Shown: positions 9,175 through 17,762, counted from the stretch's first letter. The stretch is 64,000 nt of DNA from Granulicella sp. L46 (GCF_009765785.1 NZ_LMUT01000025.1:62001-126000); one strand, 5' to 3'. Program-made: numbers and translations. The notes: a model not told the origin generated them from the sequence alone.

Positions 9175-10854
9175 TTACTGTTTGACGTAGGGCGCTGTAA
9201 GGGTAAGCAGGTCGGCGCTCTTTAAGAAGGTTATGAGTGTGGACGCCAGGCGCGGCTCCATCACGTTCGCCGGTGTCATCGTATCCAGGCTCTCTACCTT
9301 CAGCATCAGGGGGATGGGCCGGGTCGTATCCGATTGCAGCGGAACCCCACGGTGCGGACGCGCATAGATCACGGTCACATGCTGGCTGGTCTCGGAGTAC
9401 TGCCGGCACGCGCCGTTATCACAGACAGTCGAGGCTTCGAGCTCCTGGGTCGCGCCGTCGTTATACGTTGCGGCAGTCAGTTCCACCGGGCCTGCGGCCG
9501 TCGCAGCCACAATCTGCCCGTGCCATGTCGGATCTTCACCCCTCGCCAGATGGCATACCTCGGCATCATGCACGGTCTGCGGCGAGACACCCAGCATCAC
9601 ATGCGCACCCGGGACGCCGTTCACCGTGGGTTCCGCATACTCTCCCCAGCTATAGACCAGAACGCCGAACTGAGTTTCATTCCAGGTGCGCTCCAGGGTA
9701 AAGTCGCCGATACGTTCGGGTAAGACGGCCGGCACCTGGGCTGCCAAGCGCGCAGCATCCACCCGATGCTCATGCAGCACATCCACGCCGAAGATGGCTG
9801 CCATCAGCAGCACGGCTGCGGCCCGCAGGAACAACGAGGTTTGCAGCCGCTGGGCGCTCGATGAAGATACAGGGGGCGTGTGCGGCTCGGGCGACGGTTC
9901 CGTCGTCGTGTCCGGGTCATTGCGCAGCTTGTTGGCGACCGTAAAGAAGACCGCCAGGGCGCACACGAACAGGCATCCACCGATCACATAGTCGGCGATC
10001 TTCGCGTGATGCTGCAGCCAGGGGTAGGGCAGCGCGATTTTGTAGTAGACGACCAGCAGGCAAAGTCGAAGGAAGTTGAACAGGTATCCGAGAAGGACGG
10101 CCCCCACCACGACCGGCGCGTACACATACCAGCGGAAGCGGTAGAGATAGCTGACCACGACGGCCGCCAGCCCCAGCGTAATCGCGCCGCGAATGCCGTT
10201 GCAGCCGGGGGCGATGAACATTCCGAACTCCGGCGTAAACATCAACCGAAGTTTGTCTTGCGTAAGCTGCTGGCCGAGCGCATGCGCCCAGGCCCGAGCC
10301 ACTGTAGCCGAGGCGTGCTGCAGGGGCAGGTCGACAAGCCGGCTAAACGTCTGCGGCACCGGAATGACCGCCCACATGAAGAGCACCGGGAACCAGGCTG
10401 CCTTGAGCAGGCGCGTGCCTCCGAACAGGAGCACCATCCCGGCCGCGTAGATAACGGCAACCAACGGCAGCGGTGGAAGTTGGAGCAGCCAGTTCTTATT
10501 GATGGTGACGATCAGCAGCATCTGATCGCGCAGGAACATCATCGCCGCCGAGCCAGCCAGGACCGCGAATCCCCACCAGGAGCCGTTCGTCTCCCAGCCC
10601 AGGCTCTGCCAGGCGCGCAGAATCAAGAGATAGCAGACAAGGGGAACCACCATGCCCATGGATTTGAGGTCATCGGTGGTCCAAATGCTGTAGAGGGATT
10701 GAACAGAAGGCCAGATCGTCAGAAGGCCCACAGCTGCACACAAGGAGGCCAGCACCACGACAGTTCGAGACTGGAAGGTGAGGGACTGCGGTGGGGATGA
10801 GAGGGTAGTGGGCACAAACCTCAGCGCCCCTTTTGGGGGCAGGTCGCAACGCAA
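9175..10854 (-). CDS. Exosortase fused to an EpsI-type (DUF3485) domain
   Basis: Residues 1-305 form a multi-pass membrane exosortase. The catalytic triad is visible: Cys218 in APGCNGIRG, Arg263 in NFLRLC, and His282/283 in LQHHAKIAD. Exosortases cut a C-terminal sorting signal from exported proteins, much as sortases do, usually to place them on the cell surface or in extracellular polymer. Residues about 345-559 match the EpsI-like domain that is often fused or adjacent (LPERIGDFTL and a CHLARGEDPTW segment). The gene immediately upstream on the same strand encodes a 63-residue protein with a PENPT sorting signal, its probable substrate. I recall an acidobacterial exosortase class with a PExPT signal, but the subclass name needs a profile search. 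Confidence 0.88.
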   Translation of the reverse strand: MRCDLPPKGALRFVPTTLSSPPQSLTFQSRTVVVLASLCAAVGLLTIWPSVQSLYSIWTTDDLKSMGMVVPLVCYLLILRAWQSLGWETNGSWWGFAVLAGSAAMMFLRDQMLLIVTINKNWLLQLPPLPLVAVIYAAGMVLLFGGTRLLKAAWFPVLFMWAVIPVPQTFSRLVDLPLQHASATVARAWAHALGQQLTQDKLRLMFTPEFGMFIAPGCNGIRGAITLGLAAVVVSYLYRFRWYVYAPVVVGAVLLGYLFNFLRLCLLVVYYKIALPYPWLQHHAKIADYVIGGCLFVCALAVFFTVANKLRNDPDTTTEPSPEPHTPPVSSSSAQRLQTSLFLRAAAVLLMAAIFGVDVLHEHRVDAARLAAQVPAVLPERIGDFTLERTWNETQFGVLVYSWGEYAEPTVNGVPGAHVMLGVSPQTVHDAEVCHLARGEDPTWHGQIVAATAAGPVELTAATYNDGATQELEASTVCDNGACRQYSETSQHVTVIYARPHRGVPLQSDTTRPIPLMLKVESLDTMTPANVMEPRLASTLITFLKSADLLTLTAPYVKQ

Positions 10855-10895
10855 ATATCGGATACTGGACTACAAGTTACCGCCCGCCAGGAATC

Positions 10896-11087
10896 CTAAC
10901 GGTTCTTCGCTGCTCGGCGTGCGCGAATCTTCGTGCGCACGTTCGAAATAGCGTAGGCGCCACCAGCCAATCCCGCCAAGATCAGAGTGGGATTCTCCGG
11001 TGAATCATCACATCCACCCTGGGCGCGAGCGGGAATCGCCGCGATCATTGCAAATGCGAGAGCAGTGAGGAGAAAGGTCTTCTTCAT
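10896..11087 (-). CDS. Tiny exported protein with exosortase sorting signal (PENPT-TM-basic tail)
   Basis: This 63-residue protein has two export elements and almost nothing between. Residues 1-22 are a Sec signal (MKKTFLLTAL to PARA). Residues 23-29 are a short mature part with one cysteine (C26). Residues 30-34 read PENPT, followed by a hydrophobic span (LILAGLAGGAYAISNV) and a strongly basic tail rich in R and K. This is the layout of PEP-CTERM-like exosortase substrates. It lies 41 bases upstream of the exosortase gene in the same direction, so it is the obvious dedicated substrate. If both processing steps occur, the released peptide would be only about 8-12 residues. The start has an AGGATC sequence upstream, a weak ribosome binding site. 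Confidence 0.8.
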   Translation of the reverse strand: MKKTFLLTALAFAMIAAIPARAQGGCDDSPENPTLILAGLAGGAYAISNVRTKIRARRAAKNR

Positions 11088-11391
11088 TGGGAGATCCTAT
11101 TTCCGCCGCGACCCGGGGGCCCTTGGCTGTAAACGATGAATTGAGTCCGCCACGCTGACTCTTCAGCTTTGAGATGCAAGTGCGAGGCGTACAGGTATAT
11201 ATCTCATCCGAGGATATAGGGGACGCGGGGGTGAAGTCAACGATTCTCTCCGTCGAGCTACACCTTTCGGTAGCACCAACCGTCTACAACCTAACCCCCA
11301 TTGATTGCATCGACGGGGCCAGCAAATCCCGCTGTAAAATCTAAGGGTTGTAACCGCAGCACCCGGCGGCATTCAGGAGGTTGTAACCACA
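11088..11391. other. Divergent intergenic region between the sorting-signal gene and frr
   Basis: These 304 bases hold the promoters for the exosortase operon (leftward) and frr (rightward). An imperfect palindrome, TATATC then nine bases then GATATA, lies at about 11195-11215 and could be an operator. I looked for a GEMM/c-di-GMP riboswitch in the leftward leader and saw none of its conserved blocks. The frr-proximal end has a paired repeat that is listed separately. Confidence 0.5.
11346..11388 (+). promoter_or_regulatory. Paired GGTTGTAACC repeats over the frr ribosome binding site
   Basis: GGTTGTAACC occurs at 11346-11355 and again at 11379-11388. The second copy overlaps the last two bases of the frr Shine-Dalgarno AGGAGG (11375-11380). 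In RNA the two copies can pair with each other over ten positions (eight Watson-Crick pairs and two G-U pairs), closing a 23-base loop. That would partly hide the ribosome binding site. This is a structural inference from the sequence only. Confidence 0.4.
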
Positions 11392-11976
11392 ATGGCATCG
11401 GCAATGGCAGGGATGGAGGCTCTTTCGGGCGTATATGACGGACTCAAGGCGCGCATGAACAGCTCGGTGGATGACTTTCGAGCGAACCTCGTAAGCGTAC
11501 GCACAGGCCGCGCATCGGTCCATATGCTGGACGGAATCCGTGTTGACTACTATGGTACCGAGACCCCAATTTCACAGGTTGCGCAGATCACCACCCCCGA
11601 AGCGAACCTGATTCTGGTTCAGCCGTGGGAGCAGAGCCTGGTCACGGCCATCGAAAAGGCCATCCGCACCAGCCAGCATGGCTTCAACCCCATGCACGAC
11701 GGCAAGATCATCCGCGTACCCGTTCCGCCCATGACCGAAGAACGACGCAAGGACACGGTCAAGCTACTGGCGGGTACCGTCGAGGATCACAAAACGTCGA
11801 TACGCAACATCCGCCGCGAAGGTAATGACGCAGTGAAGAAGGCCGCCAAGGACAAGCTGATCTCCGCCGACGACGAAAAGCGCGCCAACGCCGAGATCCA
11901 GGAGTTGACCGACCATGAGATCAAGCGCATCGACGAACTCTTCCGCGCCAAGGAAAAAGAGATTCTGACGATCTGA
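11392..11976 (+). CDS. frr: Ribosome recycling factor
   Basis: RRF works with EF-G to split ribosomes after termination. The 194-residue protein matches the family along its length: the N-terminal helix with VSVRTGRASVHMLDGIRVDYYG, the beta domain with PWEQSLVTAIEKAI and IRVPVPPMTEERR, and the C-terminal helix bundle ending in KEKEILTI. It has about nine more N-terminal residues than the E. coli protein (185 aa). AGGAGG at 11375-11380 supports the start. The usual upstream partner pyrH is not adjacent. A strong terminator follows. Confidence 0.97.
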   Translation: MASAMAGMEALSGVYDGLKARMNSSVDDFRANLVSVRTGRASVHMLDGIRVDYYGTETPISQVAQITTPEANLILVQPWEQSLVTAIEKAIRTSQHGFNPMHDGKIIRVPVPPMTEERRKDTVKLLAGTVEDHKTSIRNIRREGNDAVKKAAKDKLISADDEKRANAEIQELTDHEIKRIDELFRAKEKEILTI

Positions 11977-11998
11977 CTTCGGAATGATGGGACACGGG

Positions 11999-12024
11999 AA
12001 GGGCGCAGAGGCTGCGCCCTTTTC
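11999..12024. terminator. Terminator between convergent frr and folP
   Basis: A 10-bp perfect stem (11999-12008 with 12012-12021) has a 3-base loop and is followed by T residues on the + strand. The reverse complement also has an A/T-rich flank, so it can serve folP as well. Confidence 0.85.
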
Positions 12025-12028
12025 TGCG

Positions 12029-13021
12029 TCAGTCTTGATTCGCAGCGCTCAACACCGCATCGGCGATGGCGGCAGCTTCCTGTGCGACCTGCAGATCGTG
12101 CACCCGCAATACGTGGGCTCCGGCAAGGATCGCCGCAACGTTCGCGGCCGCCGTGGCGATGCGCCGAGCCTCGGCGGGTTCTGCCTTCCTGCGCTGCAAA
12201 CGCTTCACCGCGTCGCCCAGAAATCCTTTGCGCGAGAGTCCCACGAGCAGCGGACGCCCCAGCTCGCGCAACCGCCCAAGTCGCGCCAGCAGGGCAAAAT
12301 TTTCCGCGCCGCGCTTGCCGAAGCCGAACCCGGGATCGGCGACGATCCGCTCGGTGCGAATCCCGGCAGCTTCGGCCTGCGCCAGTTGTTCGCATAGCCC
12401 GGCAAAGACCACAGGCATTACCGCGTCGCCGTCCAGCCCAGGCAGCGTCTGCCACTCCCCGGAGCGGCCGCGCGCATGCATCAGGACCAAACCGCATCCG
12501 CTCTGCGAGACGGCTTTCGCCATCGACGGATCCCAAGTCAGGCCGGAGACATCGTTGATAATCTCGGCCCCAGCTCGTCCCGCCGCCCGCGCCGTGTCCG
12601 CGTGATACGTATCGACGGAAACCACTGCGTCGGGCCGCTCGCGCAGCAACTGCTCCAATACGGGGAGCAGGCGTGCCTGCTCCTGCTCGCTCGTAATCGG
12701 CGTCGCATTCGGTCGCGTCGACTCTGCACCGAGGTCCACAATATCCGCGCCTGCATCGACTGCCTCAATTGCCATCCCGACGGCCAGCTTGATGACCGCC
12801 GCTGGAGGTCTCAGACCAACCGTTCCGCCCGCGCTCAGCAACCCGTCGCCCGAAAAACTATCCGGGGTCAGGTTCACGATAGCCATCAGGAGCGTGCGTT
12901 GCCCCAGTGCCAGCTTACGCGTGCGCAACTGCCACTCGAAGTGCGGCCTGTAGTTGCTGCGATTCATCGGCTCGGTCCCAACTTCGGGGTTGGTTTGCAG
13001 CCCATCCACTTTACCGCGCAA
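12029..13021 (-). CDS. folP: Dihydropteroate synthase
   Basis: FolP condenses 6-hydroxymethyl-dihydropterin diphosphate with p-aminobenzoate in folate synthesis. The TIM-barrel motifs are present in order: MAIVNLTPDSFSGDG, DIVDLGAESTRPNA, VVSVDTYHADTA, IINDVSGL, DPGFGFGKRGAEN, LVGLSRKGFLG and RVHD. The start chosen is a TTG at 13021 because AAGGAGG lies seven bases upstream. The alternative ATG at 12967 (M19) has no ribosome binding site. The protein is a little longer than usual (330 residues, family about 280). It is divergent from dacB. Confidence 0.95.
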   Translation of the reverse strand: MRGKVDGLQTNPEVGTEPMNRSNYRPHFEWQLRTRKLALGQRTLLMAIVNLTPDSFSGDGLLSAGGTVGLRPPAAVIKLAVGMAIEAVDAGADIVDLGAESTRPNATPITSEQEQARLLPVLEQLLRERPDAVVSVDTYHADTARAAGRAGAEIINDVSGLTWDPSMAKAVSQSGCGLVLMHARGRSGEWQTLPGLDGDAVMPVVFAGLCEQLAQAEAAGIRTERIVADPGFGFGKRGAENFALLARLGRLRELGRPLLVGLSRKGFLGDAVKRLQRRKAEPAEARRIATAAANVAAILAGAHVLRVHDLQVAQEAAAIADAVLSAANQD

Positions 13022-13081
13022 TTGTAGGCCTCCTTAGCCAAACGCTATGCATAAATTGCACCAATTCTGTAGACTTGCGCA

Positions 13082-14740
13082 ATGCAAATCTCTGCGCAAA
13101 TTGCACTGATTTTGTTGCTTTTTGTCGCGGCGATGCGGCCGACGTCTGCCCACGCGCAGGAGACTTCGCCGGCTCCGCCTGCCCCTGCATTTATTCACCC
13201 TGCCTATCCTAACGGCTCGGGCACCGCACTCGGTCAGCAGATTGAAACGCTGCTCGCGGACCCGTCTGTCTCGCGCGCCCACTGGGGCATCGCTGTCACC
13301 ACGCTGGATGGCACACCGCTCTACGGTCACGACGAGGGCAAGCTCTTCCGGCCCGCGTCGAACAACAAGATCTTTACCACGGCCACTGCCATGGAGCTGC
13401 TCGGCCCAGCCAAAACGTTCGACACGCGGATCTTCGGCAAGCTCAACGCCGCCACTGGCACCATCACGGGCGACCTGACGCTGGTCGGCGGCGGAGATGC
13501 GAACTTCGGCGCGGATGATCTGCCATATAAGCCCCGCTCAGAGAGTGCGAGCGAACCGCCCCCGCCTTCTCAGCCTCCAGCGCTCACCGATCTCAAGTCA
13601 CTCGTGGACCAGCTTGTAGCCAAGGGAGTGAAGCGCATCAACGGCGACATCGTCGGCGACGACACGCTCTATCCGTTTGAGCCCTACGCGGAGTCATGGG
13701 CGCAGGACGACCAAATCTGGGGCTTCGGCGCCCCGGTCAGCGCGCTCAGCATTACAAGCAATCAGCTCGAACTCGTCGTCACGCCCGGTCACCCAACCAA
13801 GGTTGTGCTCCAGCAGAATGTTCCGTACTACACGGTCCGGGCGGAGGTCTCAACGGTGGCCGCTGGTAAGCAGGCGGACGGAATCCAAATCGAGCGGCTG
13901 GCCGGCTCACGCGTGATTCGCGTCTACGGTTCCATCGCCGCGGATGCTCACCCCGACATCGAAGAAGTCGCCATCGCTGACCCCGCCGAGTACGCAGCCA
14001 TGGCCCTGCACCAGATGCTGGTGCGGCGCGGCATCGTGGTCGCGGGGAAAGCCCGCGCGAAACACCAGAAGCCAAACGACCCAGGCAGCTACCGCACCGA
14101 AGTGCTAACGCCCGACCCATGCGACACGATGAACATCGCGGGAGGCACTTGCACGGCGGACTGCTCAGCTCCCTCCACGCCCTCCGGTGCAATGCTTGCC
14201 TCGCACACGTCCGCGCCGCTCGGCGAAGACGTTATGCTCACCAACAAAGTCAGCCAGAATCTTCATGCCGAACTCTTCCTCCACAACCTCGGTCTGCAAA
14301 GCGCCTGCGGAGACGGTTCCACGCTCGACGGCGCGCGCTACATTCGGGCCAATCTGCTCCACGCGGGCGTTGATCCCGATGACTTCTTCTTTCTGGATGG
14401 CTCAGGCCTCAGCGATCACGATCTAGTCGCACCGCGAGCCACTGCAAGCTTCCTCGCCTATGTTACGAGGCAACCGTGGTTCCCGCAGTGGAAGGCCTCG
14501 CTCCCCGATGCTGGCGATAACGGCTCACTGAGCCGCCGCTTTCCGGACTCGCCGGTGAAGGGTCACGTCTTCGCGAAGACGGGAACGCTGGGCGAATCGC
14601 GAGCGCTCTCCGGCTATCTCGACGCAGCCAGCGGCCGCACCGTTATCTTCTCTGTCATGGTGGACGACCACACGCCCGCAACCTCAGCCGACCGCACCAC
14701 CATGGACAAGATCGTCACAGCGATCGCCGCAACGCAGTGA
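13082..14740 (+). CDS. dacB: D-alanyl-D-alanine carboxypeptidase/endopeptidase (PBP4, S13 family)
   Basis: PBP4-type enzymes trim and cut cross-links of peptidoglycan in the periplasm. A signal peptide ends near residue 26 (TSAHAQ). The serine-hydrolase motifs are SxxK at S93-K96 (SNNK), SxN as SQN in NKVSQNLHAELF, and KTG in HVFAKTGTLGES. The length of 552 residues fits the S13 family with its inserted domains. No Shine-Dalgarno is visible before the ATG. A TAGACT box ends only six bases upstream, so a leaderless or weakly translated start is possible. The 9-mer AAATTGCAC occurs at 13053 and 13098, on both sides of the start. Confidence 0.93.
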   Translation: MQISAQIALILLLFVAAMRPTSAHAQETSPAPPAPAFIHPAYPNGSGTALGQQIETLLADPSVSRAHWGIAVTTLDGTPLYGHDEGKLFRPASNNKIFTTATAMELLGPAKTFDTRIFGKLNAATGTITGDLTLVGGGDANFGADDLPYKPRSESASEPPPPSQPPALTDLKSLVDQLVAKGVKRINGDIVGDDTLYPFEPYAESWAQDDQIWGFGAPVSALSITSNQLELVVTPGHPTKVVLQQNVPYYTVRAEVSTVAAGKQADGIQIERLAGSRVIRVYGSIAADAHPDIEEVAIADPAEYAAMALHQMLVRRGIVVAGKARAKHQKPNDPGSYRTEVLTPDPCDTMNIAGGTCTADCSAPSTPSGAMLASHTSAPLGEDVMLTNKVSQNLHAELFLHNLGLQSACGDGSTLDGARYIRANLLHAGVDPDDFFFLDGSGLSDHDLVAPRATASFLAYVTRQPWFPQWKASLPDAGDNGSLSRRFPDSPVKGHVFAKTGTLGESRALSGYLDAASGRTVIFSVMVDDHTPATSADRTTMDKIVTAIAATQ

Positions 14741-14797
14741 GGAACGTTCTCAGCAAAGGCAATCGCCCACTAACAACTGAGAACTAACAACTAACAA

Positions 14798-15055
14798 CTA
14801 TCGTGGCGTGTGTTGCTTGATGTACTCCCGCAGCTGCATGTTCAGGTCCAACGCCTTGGTCACGCCGGTATCCATCATGCGGAGCCAGTCACTGGCGGGC
14901 TCTTTCAACTCGGCCATATTCAGCAGATAGCTGGTTTGCACGATGATCTCGAGTGCGTTGGACAGGTCATGTGCAAGGCGCCGGATCTCCAGCGCAAGTG
15001 CTTCAGGAATCTGCTGCTGCGCGACCGGCTGGTTCTTGGTCGATGGCTCACTCAT
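14798..15055 (-). CDS. Small HisKA-like (phosphoacceptor helix) protein
   Basis: The 85-residue protein contains LAHDLSNALEIIVQTSYLL, which resembles the H-box of histidine-kinase dimerisation domains (H-D/E-x-x-N). The rest is predicted helical. No ATPase domain, receiver or membrane segment is present or encoded next to it. It could be a phosphotransfer or dimerisation module acting with a kinase elsewhere, or a truncated kinase. It converges with dacB and lies upstream of tRNA-Leu on the opposite strand. Function is inferred only from the motif. Confidence 0.6.
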   Translation of the reverse strand: MSEPSTKNQPVAQQQIPEALALEIRRLAHDLSNALEIIVQTSYLLNMAELKEPASDWLRMMDTGVTKALDLNMQLREYIKQHTPR

Positions 15056-15257
15056 AGGGCTCCGTACCGCTCCTGTTAAAGGTTAGTGAGTTGGACGATG
15101 TATCCTGCGCACAGGATTCGCCCAGTGTAACCTGACCTTCCCGCCTTCGCGCAACCCAGCCGCGAGCCCGCCACCATTGACAGCCAGCGCCCGCTCTGGG
15201 AGACTAAGACTTCACGCAGTTCGCGCGGCTGGATACAGCGGTGGCCTCTGATTGTGA

Positions 15258-15344
15258 GCCGAAATGGCGGAATTGGCAGACGCGCGTGGTTCAGGTCCAC
15301 GTTCTCGCAAGGGAGTGGAGGTTCGAGTCCTCTTTTCGGCACCA
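15258..15344 (+). tRNA. tRNA-Leu (CAG anticodon), CCA encoded
   Basis: An 87-base class II tRNA. The acceptor stem GCCGAAA pairs with TTTCGGC and is followed by A and CCA. The anticodon stem CGTGG/CCACG encloses TTCAGGT, giving anticodon CAG (leucine, codon CUG). The long variable arm with loop CGCAA is typical of tRNA-Leu. The T-arm reads GGAGG-TTCGAGT-CCTCT. Confidence 0.95.
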
Positions 15345-15427
15345 AACTTCAAGAATCAACGCGCAAGCAGCAGTGGAGGTTCGAGTCCTCTTTTCGGCAC
15401 CAAAATTTAGATTCAACGCGCACATAG
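15314..15427 (+). repeat. Partial tandem duplication of the tRNA-Leu 3' end (58-bp period)
   Basis: The last 31 bases of the tRNA plus two bases beyond CCA (15314-15346) are repeated exactly at 15372-15404. The similarity continues with small changes into the flanks (TCAACGCGCA after each copy), so the unit is about 58 bp. The second copy has the T-arm, acceptor 3' strand and CCA but no 5' half, so it is not a functional tRNA. Such duplications of a tRNA 3' end are typical of integrase attachment sites; replication slippage is the other explanation. Confidence 0.85.
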
Positions 15428-15542
15428 CGTAATCCACGCCCATTTGGCGTGGATTTTCAGTTTTAGTCTGCATCCCCCTGATCCCGAATGTCTCGAGCAC
15501 TGGTTGCCCCTGCTGTACGATGTTGCGCAGGAGATTCCCCCT

Positions 15543-17600
15543 GTGATCAAGCTTCTGCGTGTCGTTCTCCCCGCTCTCGCGTCTGCTCTCTTCGCCGCCT
15601 CGACCTGTTCGGCCCAGCAGCCCGCGCCACAGCCTCTCACCGAGATGCCGTACTCGCCGTCGCTCGATCTCACCAGCATGGATAAGACCGTCGACCCCTG
15701 CGTGAACTTTTATCAGTACGCCTGTGGTGGATGGAAGAAACTTAACCCGATCCCCGCGGACCAGGCCACATGGGACGTCTACGCCAAGCTCGCCAATGAG
15801 AATCAGCAGTTTCTCTGGGGCATTCTCAAACAGGACGCCAAGGCCACCGACCGTACACCGATCCAGCAGAAGGTTGGCGACTACTTTCAGTCCTGCATGA
15901 ACAAGGCAGCTATCAATGCGGACGGCGACAAGCCCATTCAGGCTGCGCTCGCCCGCATCGATGCGCTCAATACTCGATCTGAGCTGCTGGCCGCCATTGC
16001 CACGCTGCATCACGACGCTCCGGGCAGCTACTTCTTTCGCTCCGGCACCGGGCAGGACGCCATTGATTCCTCGACGATCATCGTCGAGGTCGGCGCCGGC
16101 GGTCTGGGTCTGCCCGATCGCGACTATTACCTCAAGACCGACCCCAAGAGCGTGAAGCTGCGCGAGCAGTATGTTGCCTACATCGAGCAGATGCTGACCC
16201 TCGGCGGAGAGTCCGCCGCCCAGGCCCACACCGATGCTGCCAGCATCATGCACATCGAGACGGAGCTTGCGAAAGCCTCGCTCACCCGCGTGCAGCAGCG
16301 CGATCCGCACAATCTCTATCACATGATGGAGATTGCGGACGTGCAGAAGCTGACCCCCGCGATCAACTGGGCGGACTACTTCAAGCAGCAGGGCGCGCCC
16401 GGGCTGGCCAAGCTCAACGTCTCACAGCCGGCGTTCCTCAAGGCTCTGCAGACGGAACTGTCTACAGAAGATGTGGCGGCCTTGCGCGCCTACCTGCGTT
16501 TCCATCTGCTCAGCGGCATGGCCTCCTACCTGGCCGAGTCCTACGAGAAGGCGTACTACGGTTTCTATTCCACCACCCTGCGCGGCGTCCCGCAGATGCC
16601 GCCACGCTGGAAGACCTGTACGCGCGCCATTGACCGCAATCTTGGTGAGGCGCTGGGCCAGGAGTTCGTGAATCGCACCTTCAGCAAAGAGACCAAGGCT
16701 AAGACCGAGTTGATGACGGAGCAGATCGAAGCCGAGATGAAGCACGAGATCGAGAATCTCGACTGGATGAGCCCAGCGACCAAAGAAGAGGCGCTGCGCA
16801 AGCTGCACGCCATCCGCAACAAGATCGGCTACCCGGACAAGTGGCGCGACTACACAGCGCTTGAGGTCAAGCCGGACGACTATGCCGGGAACGTCCTCCG
16901 CGCCTATCGCTTCAACCAGGCCCGCGAGTGGAACAAGCTGGGCAAACCCCTTGATCGGGACGAGTGGGGCATGACGCCGCCGACCGTGAACGCGTACTTC
17001 GATCCGCAGATGAACGACATCAACTTCCCCGCCGGTGTGCTGCAGCCGCCGCTATACGATCCGAAGCTCGACGACGCGCCCAACTACGGCAACACCGGCG
17101 CAACGATCGGCCACGAACTCACGCATGCCTTCGACGACGAAGGTCGCCAATTCGACTCCAAGGGCAACCTACGCGACTGGTGGACGCCGGAAGATGCGAA
17201 GGGCTTTGAGCAGCGCATCGGATGTGTGCGCACGCAATACGCTGGTTACGTTGTCGTCGACGACATCCACATCACCTCCAAGCTGACCAGCGGAGAAGAC
17301 GTGGCGGACCTTGGCGGAACGCTGCTGGCCTATATGGCCTGGAAGAAAGAGACGGCGGGAATGCAGCTGCCGAGCCAGGACGGTTTCACGCCCGATCAGC
17401 GGTTCTTCGTGGGCATGGCGCAGTGGGCTTGTTCCAATGAGCGGCCGGAGGACGAACGCTTGCGAGCGGCCACCGATGAGCACTCGCCCTCGTTCGCACG
17501 CATCAACGGCGTGGTCTCGAATCTTCCTGAATTTCAGAAGGCCTTCGCCTGCAAGGTAGGTCAACCGATGGTGCACGAACCCAACTGCAAGGTCTGGTAG
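15543..17600 (+). CDS. pepO: M13-family (neprilysin/PepO-like) zinc metallopeptidase
   Basis: M13 enzymes are extracytoplasmic oligopeptidases. The zinc motif is HELTH within GNTGATIGHELTHAFDDEG, the third ligand motif is GEDVADLGG, and substrate-binding NAYFDPQMNDINFPAG lies before it. The C-terminus CKVW is the family ending. I start the gene at GTG 15543 because AGGAG lies 9 bases upstream and the peptide then begins with a signal (VIKLLRVVLPALASALFAAS to CSAQ). An in-frame TTG at 15444 would add 33 residues that look like read-through of non-coding DNA. The protein is 685 residues, normal for the family. Confidence 0.93.
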   Translation: MIKLLRVVLPALASALFAASTCSAQQPAPQPLTEMPYSPSLDLTSMDKTVDPCVNFYQYACGGWKKLNPIPADQATWDVYAKLANENQQFLWGILKQDAKATDRTPIQQKVGDYFQSCMNKAAINADGDKPIQAALARIDALNTRSELLAAIATLHHDAPGSYFFRSGTGQDAIDSSTIIVEVGAGGLGLPDRDYYLKTDPKSVKLREQYVAYIEQMLTLGGESAAQAHTDAASIMHIETELAKASLTRVQQRDPHNLYHMMEIADVQKLTPAINWADYFKQQGAPGLAKLNVSQPAFLKALQTELSTEDVAALRAYLRFHLLSGMASYLAESYEKAYYGFYSTTLRGVPQMPPRWKTCTRAIDRNLGEALGQEFVNRTFSKETKAKTELMTEQIEAEMKHEIENLDWMSPATKEEALRKLHAIRNKIGYPDKWRDYTALEVKPDDYAGNVLRAYRFNQAREWNKLGKPLDRDEWGMTPPTVNAYFDPQMNDINFPAGVLQPPLYDPKLDDAPNYGNTGATIGHELTHAFDDEGRQFDSKGNLRDWWTPEDAKGFEQRIGCVRTQYAGYVVVDDIHITSKLTSGEDVADLGGTLLAYMAWKKETAGMQLPSQDGFTPDQRFFVGMAQWACSNERPEDERLRAATDEHSPSFARINGVVSNLPEFQKAFACKVGQPMVHEPNCKVW

Positions 17601-17602
17601 CC

Positions 17603-17652
17603 CGGGATGTTACGTTTGACCGCGCGGAATTGACGCGGTCAAAGGTATCCCG
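17603..17652. terminator. Hairpin after the M13 peptidase gene
   Basis: A 10-bp stem (17615-17624 with 17634-17643) is extended by an outer CGGGAT/ATCCCG pair. There is no strong T-run, so it may be a weak or factor-assisted terminator. Confidence 0.55.
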
Positions 17653-17762
17653 CTGAAATCAGAGATTCTTTCATCACTGCAGCATGTTTCAGATGTAGAC
17701 TGACTGCGCTCGCCGTACTTCGTCTTGGTCTCACTGAAATTTCAGGATCATTAGGAGGAAGC

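Noticed and set aside
11088-11345. Possible c-di-GMP (GEMM) riboswitch upstream of the exosortase operon
   Set aside because: None of the conserved GEMM blocks is present on the leader strand.
15372-15404. Second tRNA gene
   Set aside because: Only the T-arm and acceptor 3' strand are present; there is no D-arm or anticodon arm.
15444-15542. N-terminal extension of the M13 peptidase from TTG 15444
   Set aside because: The signal peptide and a proper AGGAG site place the start at GTG 15543.
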